DNA of 64,000 nt from JARYGU01 sp033795365. GTDB lineage: Bacteria > Pseudomonadota > Alphaproteobacteria > Rhizobiales > Rhizobiaceae. The notes under the pieces were generated by a model. The model was given only the letters and a program-made list of their open reading frames with translations. It had not been told where the DNA came from and searched no databases. The stretch is taken from contig JARYGU010000019.1 in the NCBI GenBank assembly GCA_033795365.1, forward strand, positions 48,714 to 112,713, read 5' to 3'. This document shows positions 53,945 through 63,058 of the stretch, piece by piece; the stretch's first letter is position 1; each line of letters opens with the position of its first letter. The translations under genes were made by a program, and so were the position numbers.

Positions 53945-54002
53945 TGATTTCTCCTTTGAGGGGATGAGGAGCGGCAGGAGCGCCGCCCCTCAGGTCTGGC
54001 CC

Positions 54003-54995
54003 TTATTCGGTCTCGCTGATGCCGAAGAGGTCAGCAGCGACGCCAAGGCCGGCTTCGTTCTTCACGCGAAGGGTGCCCTCGCCGATCAGAACGAATTTCG
54101 AGTTGTCGCCGGTCTTTGCGAGACCCTTGTCTTCCTTGATCTTGCGGAGCCAGTCGAAAGACAGAAGGTCCGTGTCGATGAAGAAGGCGTTGCGGGCCAC
54201 GTCGGCGTTCGTCGCCATGACGCGGTTCGGGTGGATCAGCACCTTGCCGTACGGTCCCTCGTAGACGTCGGCAGTCGCAACGATGGTCTTCTGACCACCG
54301 GCGGATGCTGCGTATCGGAAGGATGCAACGTTCGTGTCGGACATGATCTCGACGAACTGCGACTTGACGAAAGGCGAGGTCACAAGGTGACGGACGTTGC
54401 CGCCTGCCGTGTACGCCTGGCCCATGACGCCATCCATGATCGTTTTCGAAAACGCGCGCTGCGTGCCGTCCGTTGCCGGAACAGTAAGGCCAGTGGCGTC
54501 ATCGAAACCGCCATTGGCGCCGGTTGCGCCGCGGGAGGCGTTGGTCTCAATCCACGAGGGAAGTCCGCCGGAGACGCGGGTTGCGCCGGCAACGGAGCCT
54601 TCATTCGACACGATCGAGAATTCGACGTCCTTGCGAAGCTCGATGCCCTTCTTGAGCTTCTGGTAACGCACCTTTTCGACCTTGCCGGCGTTGTCCACGT
54701 TCTCCTGCGTATTGGAGATGATGCCGGACTTCCGGAAGATCTGCGTGTAGTTGCCTACGCGCTTGGGCGGCACGGTCGCGCCGAAGGTGTATTCGTCGCC
54801 TTCAGCGGTGACGTTGGGGCCGGGAGGCGCCAGTTCGTCGGTTTCCCATTCGGGATGGACGGACACGACCTTGCCCTTGGGAATAAGCGAATAGATCGGC
54901 GTATCTTCGGGCGAGATGCGGTTCACCACGTCCGAAAGTTCTTCGCGGTTACCGACGGCATTCGTCGTCTGGTAGGTATTTGCGGGAGCAGCCAT
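54003..54995 (-). CDS. Major capsid protein (SU10/DUF5309 type)
   Basis: This 330-residue protein resembles the DUF5309 coat family: NTYQTTNAVGNREELSDVV, INRISPEDTPIYSLIPKG (order NRISPEDTPIYS), QIFRKSGIISNTQENVD, and GVMGQAYTAGGNVRHLV. It lies directly after the scaffold gene. It should adopt the HK97 fold. The family differs from the P22 gp5 coat, although the portal and terminase resemble P22/Sf6. Confidence 0.82.
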   Translation of the reverse strand: MAAPANTYQTTNAVGNREELSDVVNRISPEDTPIYSLIPKGKVVSVHPEWETDELAPPGPNVTAEGDEYTFGATVPPKRVGNYTQIFRKSGIISNTQENVDNAGKVEKVRYQKLKKGIELRKDVEFSIVSNEGSVAGATRVSGGLPSWIETNASRGATGANGGFDDATGLTVPATDGTQRAFSKTIMDGVMGQAYTAGGNVRHLVTSPFVKSQFVEIMSDTNVASFRYAASAGGQKTIVATADVYEGPYGKVLIHPNRVMATNADVARNAFFIDTDLLSFDWLRKIKEDKGLAKTGDNSKFVLIGEGTLRVKNEAGLGVAADLFGISETE

Positions 54996-55020
54996 CGAGG
55001 CCTCCTATGATTGAAGATGA

Positions 55021-56007
55021 TCAGTCAAAGTCGATCTTCACGGCGTCGTGGATCGACCCGGTTTGAGACAGCCTCTTCATCGCTTCCTGATTGGCGCGGG
55101 CGCGCGAGGGATTGCTTCCCTGCGGGCGCTTGTTCGGCGCGACTGGCGGCACGGAGGCCACCTTGGTACGGGCCTTGGCGCGCGCCTTCTCAGCCTCCAT
55201 GCCGAGCCGGGCATAATGCGCCAGCTTGAACATGCGGTAATCGGTGACGACGTTCATTTCGTCTTCGCTGAACCCGATCTCGCGAGCGGTCTCGAATGCA
55301 GCGTTGAAGAACTTCTGCTGTTCACCCGGCTTCGTGATGTGCGGGAATGCTTGCGCGAGCTTGGCACTTTCCTGAGCAAGGAGCTCCTGGTGCTGCTCAT
55401 TGGTAAGCGTGCTCCCGACATTCTTCAGTTCGCCGGTGGCAGAAAGAACGGTCTGGAGCTGCATCATTGCATTGTCATGAACCGCCTTTTCTCGGACGAA
55501 CCGGGCAGGATCAGTCATTGCCAAGGAAGGATGCGGCTCTGCCGGCACCTGCTGAGAGAGAAAGTCTGCGATGGCATGAACCGAGTGGTTCACGCGGGCT
55601 GTGAGCGCGTCCAGATCGCGGCGCCTGTTGCCAAGCTCCTGCGTCTTTCGGCTGTAATCCGCCTGCCGCAGATAGCCCGCCTTCAGCTCCCCGAAGGGAA
55701 GCGGCTGGCCATTTACGGAGACAAGAACGTCGTCGGCGACTTCGGAAGGCTGGGCTTCTGCCTCGTCTCCCTGGGTCTCGCCTTCGTTCTCGTCGACGGC
55801 AACATCGGTATCGGCCTCTTGACCATCTTCATTGGTCTCATCCGGCTCGCGGTCGGGATCGGCCCCATCGTCCTGCACCTCTTGATTGTCCAGCTCGTCA
55901 TCCTCGCCGGGTTCGTAGAAGTTCAGGTTCTCGGGGTTGTCGAGAGCGGTGGAGGGGTGCGCGCTATCACTCCCGCCAAAAGGCAGGTTGGTGGATTCGC
56001 CAGTCAT
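55021..56007 (-). CDS. Scaffold protein
   Basis: This 328-residue protein has a long acidic, disordered N-terminal half (runs such as GEDDELDNQEVQDDGADPD). The helical second half ends in a basic tail (RANQEAMKRLSQTGSIHDAV). This charge pattern and position between portal and coat are typical of scaffolds, which guide coat assembly and leave the capsid. Confidence 0.75.
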   Translation of the reverse strand: MTGESTNLPFGGSDSAHPSTALDNPENLNFYEPGEDDELDNQEVQDDGADPDREPDETNEDGQEADTDVAVDENEGETQGDEAEAQPSEVADDVLVSVNGQPLPFGELKAGYLRQADYSRKTQELGNRRRDLDALTARVNHSVHAIADFLSQQVPAEPHPSLAMTDPARFVREKAVHDNAMMQLQTVLSATGELKNVGSTLTNEQHQELLAQESAKLAQAFPHITKPGEQQKFFNAAFETAREIGFSEDEMNVVTDYRMFKLAHYARLGMEAEKARAKARTKVASVPPVAPNKRPQGSNPSRARANQEAMKRLSQTGSIHDAVKIDFD

Positions 56008-56036
56008 GATGTCCTCTTGGGGGTTGGTCGCCAGCC

Positions 56037-56276
56037 CTATGCCGGCGTTTGTCGCTTCACAGGCGCTTGGCCGTCTTTCGAGAGGGCTGCCAACCGTGAA
56101 CGAACTTGCTTGATCGCGCGCGCCTCGGCGGCAAAAGCCTGCCGTGCCTCGTGATCGTCGTGTTTCGCGAAAATGCAGGAATTGATTGCCGCATGCTCGA
56201 GCTCATCCATGAGAGCGTCGAAAAAGGGGATGGACAGGATCGCCTCTGCCGCGTGCCGTCGTTCTTCGCGGTTCAT
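56037..56276 (-). CDS. Small phage protein, 79 residues
   Basis: This helical 79-residue protein (NREERRHAAEAILSIPFFDA, LMDELEHAAINSCIF) contains HDDHEARQAFAAEARAIKQV. No family is recognised. Its ATG overlaps the stop of the upstream metallopeptidase-like gene. Confidence 0.65.
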   Translation of the reverse strand: MNREERRHAAEAILSIPFFDALMDELEHAAINSCIFAKHDDHEARQAFAAEARAIKQVRSRLAALSKDGQAPVKRQTPA

Positions 56277-57298
56277 GAGCCGAAACCTTTCTGCCAGGCT
56301 TCCCGAAACTCATCATCCTCAAGCAGCCCGAGAGCAGCCGCCCCGCCGCCCACAACGCTATTGAACTGAATGATGTGCTTCAGTTGCGGATTGTTGTTCA
56401 CATACTCGCGTATGCGGGCGGCAGTCTTGGGTGCGACGGTTTTGATGTAGTTCGGATCGGCCTGGTAGGCGCGGATCGCTTCCGTCACCAGCTCTCGATT
56501 GACCACATCGCCCTTGTAGCGGTTCTGCTCAGGGCCGAACGGTTTCCCATACCCCTGCGGGTTGTTGAGGTCGTTGTATATGGTTCGAAGCTCACGATTC
56601 AGACCGTCGACCGGGATTTCGTCTGCGAGCTTGTCGATAACGTGCCCGACCTCATGACCAAGCACCTTGTTCGCCTGGTCAAGGGAAAGGTCGTTCGCGA
56701 TCTGAATTGACAGCGGTTCTCCGGTTACTTTGTGGAACTGCGTTCTTCCCGCATCGCCGCGAAGAAGTCTTGGCGCAACTGCCGAAGCGCCGTCGCGCGT
56801 GCTTGCCGTTGCGATGGCGTCAAGTTCTGCTGGCGAGAGGGCTTTTTCACCCTGTCCCACCACGTTTCGGCCGGCGATGTATTCGGCTGTAAGCGGTCGA
56901 CCTTCGATATCGAATTGCAGGTTTCCGGCTTCATCTGCCACCGCTCCGCGTGGATAATCCGCCTCAAACGGGCGGGGTGCCTTTGCCGGAGGATCATACA
57001 TTCTTGCGGTGCGACTTGCAACGTTTTCAGCGGCTTGAGCCATTCTGCCGGCAGGTATATTGCCCATTGCCGCAAGACCGGCGAGGCCCATGGTCCGCTC
57101 CAATCCCTCCGCACTCATCGGATCGACGTTGCCGACAAGAACGTCACCGGGAAGGGTAACGCCGGACCATGCCGATTTGACCATTTCGGCCGGTATGCTG
57201 TCGTTCAGCAGGTAGTCCAGCAGCTTTCTTCCCGTCGACCTCGGCGGTTCAGCGCCGTTGACCAGCATGGAAGCGATCCGGTTTCGGCTATCGGGCAT
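56273..57298 (-). CDS. Zincin-like protein between portal and scaffold
   Basis: Near residue 213 of this 341-residue protein is KVLGHEVGHVIDKLADE, a HExxH zinc-protease motif with a conserved downstream region (VVNRELVTEAIRAY could supply the third ligand). The N-terminal part is helical and Gly-rich. The protein may be a virion-associated metallopeptidase or a domain of the large polyvalent-protein type. Substrate unknown. Confidence 0.65.
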   Translation of the reverse strand: MPDSRNRIASMLVNGAEPPRSTGRKLLDYLLNDSIPAEMVKSAWSGVTLPGDVLVGNVDPMSAEGLERTMGLAGLAAMGNIPAGRMAQAAENVASRTARMYDPPAKAPRPFEADYPRGAVADEAGNLQFDIEGRPLTAEYIAGRNVVGQGEKALSPAELDAIATASTRDGASAVAPRLLRGDAGRTQFHKVTGEPLSIQIANDLSLDQANKVLGHEVGHVIDKLADEIPVDGLNRELRTIYNDLNNPQGYGKPFGPEQNRYKGDVVNRELVTEAIRAYQADPNYIKTVAPKTAARIREYVNNNPQLKHIIQFNSVVGGGAAALGLLEDDEFREAWQKGFGS

Positions 57299-57325
57299 CG
57301 CAGAAATCCTTCAGATCGCGATAGT

Positions 57326-59545
57326 TCATCGGCCGTTCCTCCCCGTCCTGTTGCCGTCTGGCATGCGGTCAAGAGAGCGGCTGACAGACGCGGCCTGTGC
57401 CTTCTGCACGTCGGCGACCAATCGTCGATCGGAGATGCGCTCCTGCGTCTCCATCCATTCGCGTTCGGTCTCCTGATCGATCAGCGCCTTTTCAACGTCC
57501 GCCTCGATCCGGCGTTCGTCCATGGCCGCTTCGCGCTCCAGCTCCGCCGCCTGGATGGCAAGGTCGGCTTCCATCTGTTCGCGCTCCTTGTTCGCATCGG
57601 CCTGCATCTTGGCGTTGACCTCCGCAAGCCGCATTTGCGCCTTCGCCTGTTCGACCTGAAGCTTGCCTTGGGTACGAGCCTGTTCAAGCTGGACCGCAGC
57701 CTGAGCCTTGATCTCTTCAGGCGACGGCCCCTGCTGCTGGCCCTGCATGAGGCTCTGCACCTCCTGCGGATCCGGCTTCGTGAAATAGAGCCCGACGTTT
57801 CTCAGGCCCGCCGCCTCCACCAATTTCGATATCGCATTGTAGACGTTGTCCGGCTTGACGAACGGGTTCTGCGGGCCGAGCGACGCCAAGAGCTCCCTTT
57901 GCAGCCCGATGACAGTCTGCATCGCCATCATGTCGCGTTCCCGCGTACCGGCGCCGAGGCCGGTGTTGACCGTCGCATCCATATCGGCGTTCCAAGCGCG
58001 CGGATCGAACGTAATCCACTCGTCCCTGAGGCGAACTGTCCTCGGCTTGTCCTGATGCTGAATGACCAGCTTCAAAAGACCGCGGAACACCGGCTTGAGG
58101 CTGTTGGCGATGCAGCGGACCATCATTTCCACCTGCCCGATTCCGGCTTGCTCGATCATTGCAGACGCCTTGGCAGTCATGTTCTGCAGGGCATCAGGGG
58201 CAAGCCCGCTCGACGCATCGGAAATACCCGTGCGGTCGGTCACCTCGTTATCCATGTAGCTGAGCATCGCGAACGACTTGTCAGCGACCATCGGGACCGA
58301 ACTGTAGCCAACCGCCGCCCTGACATCCGTGTTGCGGTTGACCATGATCGGCTGACCGAACGAAGGATTCAGCACGGCTTCGGGATTGGTGACCGCCCCC
58401 TCCTGAACGATCGGCTGCAAATTGTTCTGCCAGTAGAGGTTATCCATGGTCTGACGGAGCAGGACCGTCTTGATCTTCTGGATGTCCATCACGTCGTCGG
58501 GGACGGAGTTGCCCTCCCATTGGTGCGGCCGGCGCTCTGCGACAATATCGGCATAGTTGATCTCGTCCCAATCCGTGTTTTCGAGAAGGTTCGCTTCCTT
58601 CAGACCGCCAGCGAAAACCATGCGGCGCAGCTCGGCTATGCCGTCGTCGTCATAGTCGACACGCACGAGCAGTTCGTAATATTCGATTTCCTCAAGGGCC
58701 TTCGACTGCGGGTCTTCACGCTGAAAGACGTCGCGGCGGCGCGTGTCTTCCTCGTCCTGCTGTTCGGTGCTGTTGCCCTCTGACGCCGGCAGCGCATCGA
58801 CCGTAGCGCGGTCATAACCCATCTTCACCAGATCGGAACGGCGCAGGCGCATGTTCTCGCCCAAGATCGGGCTGTCCTCAAGCGTGACCGCGTCGGGATG
58901 GACCAGCCAGTTTTCGGGCGGGACAGCTCCGATCTTCGACCGGGAGGTTTCTATGCGGCGCTTGATCTTCACGTCATGGACAACCGTCGGCATCGGCCCT
59001 TGCGGCGTGTCTACGGTTTCCTGGCGTTCGGTATGGGCAAGCACCTCGACATTATCGTCAGACACGAGCTGCACGAAGGCGGCTTCCTCAAGCCCTGTGT
59101 GAAGCGATACCTTCACGTCGATCGACTTTGCCTGCCACCACTTCAGAATGCCGTTGCGCAGCTTGATTGCATCGTAGATCGCATCTTCGATCGCATCGTA
59201 TCCGTTGCACTCAGGAAGCGCGACATAGTTCACATAGTCGGTCGCCTGCTCGGCGCCTGCCTCGTCCCCCTGCCCCACAGGCTGGTACTCGACGAGCTTG
59301 TCACCGCCGAGAATGGTCCTGTTCAGCGAAGGCAGCACCTTCTTGATGGCGGAGCGCACATCGCGGGAGACCACCTTGGAGCGGCCCTCATCGGCCGGTA
59401 CATCGCGCATCTCTCCGTCGAAATATTCCATCGCCTTCACGCGATCGTCAGAGCGCTCGGTACGGTAAGTCTCCGCGTCCTTGACCAGGCTTTCGACGAT
59501 GGTGCAAAGCTGCGCCACGTCCATTTGCTTTTCGCGCTGGGCCAT
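57326..59545 (-). CDS. Portal protein (P22-like)
   Basis: This 739-residue protein fits the P22 portal family in length and pattern: an N-terminal REKQMDVAQLCTIVESLVKD, FDGEMRDVPADEGRSKVVSR, LRQTMDNLYWQNNLQPIV, and SYMDNEVTDRTGISDASSGL. The C-terminal 120 residues are a long charged coiled-coil (VEQAKAQMRLAEVNAKMQAD). It forms the dodecameric ring for DNA packaging and exit. Its ATG overlaps the terL stop by one base. Confidence 0.88.
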   Translation of the reverse strand: MAQREKQMDVAQLCTIVESLVKDAETYRTERSDDRVKAMEYFDGEMRDVPADEGRSKVVSRDVRSAIKKVLPSLNRTILGGDKLVEYQPVGQGDEAGAEQATDYVNYVALPECNGYDAIEDAIYDAIKLRNGILKWWQAKSIDVKVSLHTGLEEAAFVQLVSDDNVEVLAHTERQETVDTPQGPMPTVVHDVKIKRRIETSRSKIGAVPPENWLVHPDAVTLEDSPILGENMRLRRSDLVKMGYDRATVDALPASEGNSTEQQDEEDTRRRDVFQREDPQSKALEEIEYYELLVRVDYDDDGIAELRRMVFAGGLKEANLLENTDWDEINYADIVAERRPHQWEGNSVPDDVMDIQKIKTVLLRQTMDNLYWQNNLQPIVQEGAVTNPEAVLNPSFGQPIMVNRNTDVRAAVGYSSVPMVADKSFAMLSYMDNEVTDRTGISDASSGLAPDALQNMTAKASAMIEQAGIGQVEMMVRCIANSLKPVFRGLLKLVIQHQDKPRTVRLRDEWITFDPRAWNADMDATVNTGLGAGTRERDMMAMQTVIGLQRELLASLGPQNPFVKPDNVYNAISKLVEAAGLRNVGLYFTKPDPQEVQSLMQGQQQGPSPEEIKAQAAVQLEQARTQGKLQVEQAKAQMRLAEVNAKMQADANKEREQMEADLAIQAAELEREAAMDERRIEADVEKALIDQETEREWMETQERISDRRLVADVQKAQAASVSRSLDRMPDGNRTGRNGR

Positions 59546-60987
59546 TAAATCACTTTCCTCGGCACGAAATTGAAAGCCGCGTCCTTCGGCTTGGTGATCG
59601 CAAAGCGTTTCATCATCAGGGCGTAGCGGGACGCGGAAATTACGTCGTCGCGCTCCTTCACGATCTTGCCGTCCTTGCGGTGATAGAGGCGGCGCTCCTC
59701 AAACCAGAGGCCGCATGTCCTGAAGACCTTCCACCGGCCGGTTTGCATCCGGTCCAGCATTTCCGTCACGCCAGCTTCGACACTGTTGCCGCCGTCTTCG
59801 AAGGTCGCATGCGCAGGCAGCATCTCCAGTCCCTGCGCCCTATACTGGCCTGCAAGCGCCGGCCCGGCTGCCGTATCGTTGTTGCCGTCGTGAGGCCATG
59901 ACCACGGCAACCACTCACCCCACGGCTTGACTGCCGCGGCGTGGATGACGGGCGTCGCATGGCTCTGGCGATAATCCTTCGTGACGTAGAACACGTCTGC
60001 ATCGCGATCCCAGGCACAACCAACGGCAGCCGTCGGGTGATCCCAACCGAAGTCGAGACCACCGATTTGCACCCAATGCCTGGGGATCTCGAAAGGCTCG
60101 ACGACGATATTTTCTTCCAGCACCGGGAAGATGAGGCCGGACCCGAGCGTCGGGATGCCTTTCGCGCGCGCCTCCCGCTCGTGGGCGGGATAGCTGGCGA
60201 TGATCTTCGCGCGCTGCTCCGGGGTGTAGTGCTCGGCATCCTCTATCGTCATCGATGTGACGTGCCGGCTTTCCTTCCCGATGTCGTCGGCAGCCGGCAT
60301 GATGAACCTCACAACCACCGTGGACATGCCGAGCAGCGGCGTGAATGTTGTCTGCGAAAATTGCCCACGCTGCCCGTTGTTCGTGCGCGTCAGGCCTTCG
60401 CTGTAGATATCCTCCGGAGGCTCCTCGTCGTACCAGACGCCATCTACCGTTGGCCCCTGCCACTTCTCGCGGCCTTTCTCGTAGGCTTTGAAGGCGAGGA
60501 CGCTTTCACCCGCCTGGACGTCTCCCCCGCCGCCCCACCGGACCACGACACTGTCAAGCAGGTTCGGAACGCCTAAGGCGCGCGTTCTCCCCTTGATGCA
60601 GTCGAGCGGAATGAAGCCTGTGCCCCATTCCTCTTCTTTCGCGGGAGGTCCAACAAGGATGCGTTGCGGGTTGTCTCGGGTGCTTTCGCCGGTAACGGAT
60701 CCAGCCCACAACAGCGGAGGCTTGTTGAACGTGGCCCCGTCCCACCAGTCCGGATATCTCCCGGTGAGATGCATCGCCCATTCGGCTCCGCCTGCTACAG
60801 TCTTTCCAAGCTGGTTGCCCGCCATGAACAGGCGTTCCGACTTCGAAGCACCTGCCGTATGAAACTCGCGCTGCTTGCGATACGGCGCATAGAAACGGAG
60901 CTTATTCGTCCGCTTCCGCCGATCCTTCTCCGCGAGCAGGGACATCAACTCCCGCTTTTCCGAGGAGTTCAGCAATTCGAGATTCAA
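59545..60987 (-). CDS. Terminase large subunit
   Basis: This 480-residue packaging motor has an N-terminal ATPase with Walker A MAGNQLGKTVAGG and Walker B VWYDEEPPEDIY. The C-terminal RNase H-like nuclease has the first acidic residue in GGLDFGWDHPTAAVG. It is similar to Sf6 gp2/P22-type terminases. TTG at 60987 is chosen because GGAGG lies 6 bases upstream and LNLELLNSSEKREL then matches the family start. It overlaps the small subunit gene by 86 bases. Confidence 0.9.
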   Translation of the reverse strand: MNLELLNSSEKRELMSLLAEKDRRKRTNKLRFYAPYRKQREFHTAGASKSERLFMAGNQLGKTVAGGAEWAMHLTGRYPDWWDGATFNKPPLLWAGSVTGESTRDNPQRILVGPPAKEEEWGTGFIPLDCIKGRTRALGVPNLLDSVVVRWGGGGDVQAGESVLAFKAYEKGREKWQGPTVDGVWYDEEPPEDIYSEGLTRTNNGQRGQFSQTTFTPLLGMSTVVVRFIMPAADDIGKESRHVTSMTIEDAEHYTPEQRAKIIASYPAHEREARAKGIPTLGSGLIFPVLEENIVVEPFEIPRHWVQIGGLDFGWDHPTAAVGCAWDRDADVFYVTKDYRQSHATPVIHAAAVKPWGEWLPWSWPHDGNNDTAAGPALAGQYRAQGLEMLPAHATFEDGGNSVEAGVTEMLDRMQTGRWKVFRTCGLWFEERRLYHRKDGKIVKERDDVISASRYALMMKRFAITKPKDAAFNFVPRKVI

Positions 60988-61438
60988 TCTGATCCTCCGG
61001 CGTCGTCTCAAGCTTGCCGTTGACGTTCAGATCAAGCTTTTCGCCGTACTTCTTCGGTAGAAGCTTTGCGGCCATCCATTGGCGGGTTTTGATACGAAGA
61101 TCAGAGCGGCGCAGCGCCTCGCCATTCTCCTGCCACCCGATACTCTCCCCGTCAGCGTTCCGCTTTTCCATCCAGTCGTTGCGGCCGTCGTCGGCGATAT
61201 CGAGCATTTCATCAAAGAGAGCATCGGCCTGCGCGTCTCGCGCGTGCGCGTACTTGGTCCGGAAAGCGTCATTGTCAGCAAGCCACTTGAACACCGTCGA
61301 CTTGCTCGGCATGTCTTCCGAGCTGCATATCGTGCGAAGGCTTTCCCCGTCTGCGATGCGCTCGCAGATGATGTCGGCAATCTCCTGCGTGTAGGATGAA
61401 GGCCGGCCGGTGCCCTTCTTATCCTTGGTGCTTGCCAT
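60902..61438 (-). CDS. Terminase small subunit (Sf6-like)
   Basis: This 178-residue protein has the Sf6-type DNA-recognition helix-turn-helix (YTQEIADIICERIADGESLR, SSEDMPSKSTVFKWLADND). FRTKYAHARDAQADALFDEM and a C-terminal oligomerisation region follow. It recognises the pac site for headful packaging. ATG 61438 gives MASTKDKKGTGRPSS. It ends inside the start of the large subunit gene. Confidence 0.88.
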   Translation of the reverse strand: MASTKDKKGTGRPSSYTQEIADIICERIADGESLRTICSSEDMPSKSTVFKWLADNDAFRTKYAHARDAQADALFDEMLDIADDGRNDWMEKRNADGESIGWQENGEALRRSDLRIKTRQWMAAKLLPKKYGEKLDLNVNGKLETTPEDQIESRIAELLGKAGVDVPARGEGSAEADE

Positions 61439-61440
61439 GA

Positions 61441-61788
61441 TCAGGGTGCCGGCGTCGTGTTCGTCTTGATGTCGTTCAGGAGCGTGATCATCTGCGCCTG
61501 CTGGACATACAGCCCCTTGAGGAGGGCAATCACTGTTCCTGCCGCCGCTCCGGTGCTGTCTGCATAAGCGGCTGTTGCCGACGTTCCGGTGATTGCGGTC
61601 TGCTGCGCATTGGTCAGCGGACCGGTTGCCGTGACAGTGCCGCTGACAGGCTGCGTGGCAGGGAAGTTCGTCACCTGAACCTGAGAGGTGCCGCCACCGC
61701 CGCCGATCTCGACGGGCTCGCCATCTGCGCCGACGAGGAGAACCGTTTGCGTGGGCTTGTCTGTATTCGGGAGCTGGATGGTAGACAT
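61441..61788 (-). CDS. Small phage protein upstream of terminase, 115 residues
   Basis: The N-terminal half is beta-rich with a Gly run (VEIGGGGGTSQVQVTNFPAT). The C-terminal half is helical (IALLKGLYVQQAQMITLLND). It ends 2 bases before the small terminase ATG. Function unknown; similar proteins appear as head decoration or tail components in other phages. Confidence 0.6.
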   Translation of the reverse strand: MSTIQLPNTDKPTQTVLLVGADGEPVEIGGGGGTSQVQVTNFPATQPVSGTVTATGPLTNAQQTAITGTSATAAYADSTGAAAGTVIALLKGLYVQQAQMITLLNDIKTNTTPAP

Positions 61789-61991
61789 ATGCGCCTCGTC
61801 TGGTTGGTGTTTCCGACTTGCTCACTTCACGCCGGATATGTGGGAGCCTTTACACCCCGGAGCGGCGGCGCGGCTTCTACAGCCAAGAGTGAAAGCCTTG
61901 TCCCTCGCGTCGGTTGGCGAGGCTTGGAATTCCGCTCCCCTTGAGATGCGCGCTTCTTTGCGCCATTCTCCCAGGACGGCATGGGGTGGAC

Positions 61992-62216
61992 ATGGCAAAG
62001 ATGATCATGGCGAAGCGCCGCAACCTGATGGGCGACCTTGAGGATTGCAGCATTCATAATGCGAATCCGGCATGCGTCTATATCTGCGCTGATTGCGGCC
62101 GGTACGTGAGACCCCACACGCACTATCGCGATGGCCCAAGCTTCAAGCACGTAGTGAAGTCGCCCAGCTGCAGCTATTCTCTTAGGAGAGCTAAAGACCC
62201 TCGCGTTTCGCGATGA
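61992..62216 (+). CDS. Possible 74-residue protein with a Cys pair, opposite strand
   Basis: ATG 61992 follows GGGGTGG. The product contains CVYICADCGRYVRPH and a later Cys, suggesting a partial zinc site. It reads against the late genes and converges on the next minus-strand gene with 7 bases between. It could be spurious. Confidence 0.35.
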   Translation: MAKMIMAKRRNLMGDLEDCSIHNANPACVYICADCGRYVRPHTHYRDGPSFKHVVKSPSCSYSLRRAKDPRVSR

Positions 62217-62223
62217 GGATTTT

Positions 62224-62460
62224 CTATAGAACCACGTCGCCCGACGAAGTCGTATGCACGTACCCGCCTGAGAAGAAGGGCGACGTAGGCGGCTTACCCG
62301 GATCGGGATGCCAAGAGAGCATCGGTGAAACCCACTTCCCTCCAGGGGTCTGCATCTTCCGCGTCACCTTCCCTATGCGGCAGTGGCGGTAGACCTCGTT
62401 CAAGCGGTTTTCGAACCGACGACCGCGGGCCGATTCGTCTACTATGGTGGTGTGGGTCAT
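62224..62460 (-). CDS. Small phage protein, 78 residues
   Basis: The product starts MTHTTIVDESARGRRFENRL, with KVTRKMQTPGGKWVSPML. ATG 62460 overlaps the stop of the preceding gene (ATGA). No family is recognised. Confidence 0.6.
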   Translation of the reverse strand: MTHTTIVDESARGRRFENRLNEVYRHCRIGKVTRKMQTPGGKWVSPMLSWHPDPGKPPTSPFFSGGYVHTTSSGDVVL

Positions 62461-62681
62461 GGGTCCTCGTCGCAAATCGCCATCAGCTTGTGCTTGGCCC
62501 GCTCCAGCATCCAGAGCGTTTCCGGCCCATCTGAGATGGAGGACGAGAAGAATTCGTCTCCGTCTTCCGTCTCTCCGATGATAACCACACTCTTGAGATT
62601 GGCGCCTTTCGCACTGTCCAAGATGACATCAGCATCGAACGGGAGGGGCGTTACGCCAGGAAAGACGCTCACATTGCTCAT
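62457..62681 (-). CDS. Small phage protein, 74 residues
   Basis: The product starts MSNVSVFPGVTPLPFDADVI and contains IIGETEDGDEFFSSSISDGP and an ERAKHKL helix. It resembles small conserved phage proteins of unknown role that carry a sequence like GETEDGD. It is 7 bases from the 46-residue gene upstream. Confidence 0.6.
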   Translation of the reverse strand: MSNVSVFPGVTPLPFDADVILDSAKGANLKSVVIIGETEDGDEFFSSSISDGPETLWMLERAKHKLMAICDEDP

Positions 62682-62688
62682 GATCTTC

Positions 62689-62829
62689 CTACAGAAGATG
62701 CCCCATAGGGATGCCATCAATCTTGAACTGGATACCTAGTAGTTCCCCGATCCACGCAAGCACAATGACCCGCCACGCGGGGAAAGGCTGTGCGGCAACG
62801 TTATCGGCGTGATACGGCTTGCTGAACAT
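62689..62829 (-). CDS. 46-residue phage protein
   Basis: ATG 62829 follows AAGGAGAG and the frame closes at TAG 62689. The product begins MFSKPYHADNVAAQPFPAWR, has one hydrophobic stretch (VIVLAWIGELLGIQF) and ends IDGIPMGHLL. It overlaps the 3' end of the preceding gene by 29 bases. Function unknown. Confidence 0.6.
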   Translation of the reverse strand: MFSKPYHADNVAAQPFPAWRVIVLAWIGELLGIQFKIDGIPMGHLL

Positions 62830-63022
62830 CGCTCTCTCCTTGGCTAGCAGCGATTAACGAAAACAGCCTGTCGCGCGTCTGACGCGATCTCTTTGCGGCA
62901 TATCGTTGGAGCGCGGCGGCGTCTGTTTCGCCGGTCATGACATCGAATCCTCGGCTGGCGACCAGATAATAATACTCATCGGTTCGCTGACCTTCAGCGA
63001 TGCGCGAGGGTTCGTAGCTCAT
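62801..63022 (-). CDS. Small phage protein, 73 residues
   Basis: ATG 63022 follows AGAGGCAG. The product is basic and helical, with DEYYYLVASRGFDVMTGETD and AALQRYAAKRSRQTRDRLFS. The frame is open up to 63160, but that part covers the palindromes and is unlikely to be coding. No family is recognised. Confidence 0.6.
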   Translation of the reverse strand: MSYEPSRIAEGQRTDEYYYLVASRGFDVMTGETDAAALQRYAAKRSRQTRDRLFSLIAASQGESDVQQAVSRR

Positions 63023-63058
63023 GATCTGCCTCTGGCTAGGCGGCGATAAAACAGGGAT

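Noticed and set aside
62386..62393. GGCGGTAG, identical to the core of the RfaH ops element
   Set aside because: It is on the strand opposite to late transcription and inside a coding region, so it cannot serve the NusG-like protein as an ops site in the right direction.
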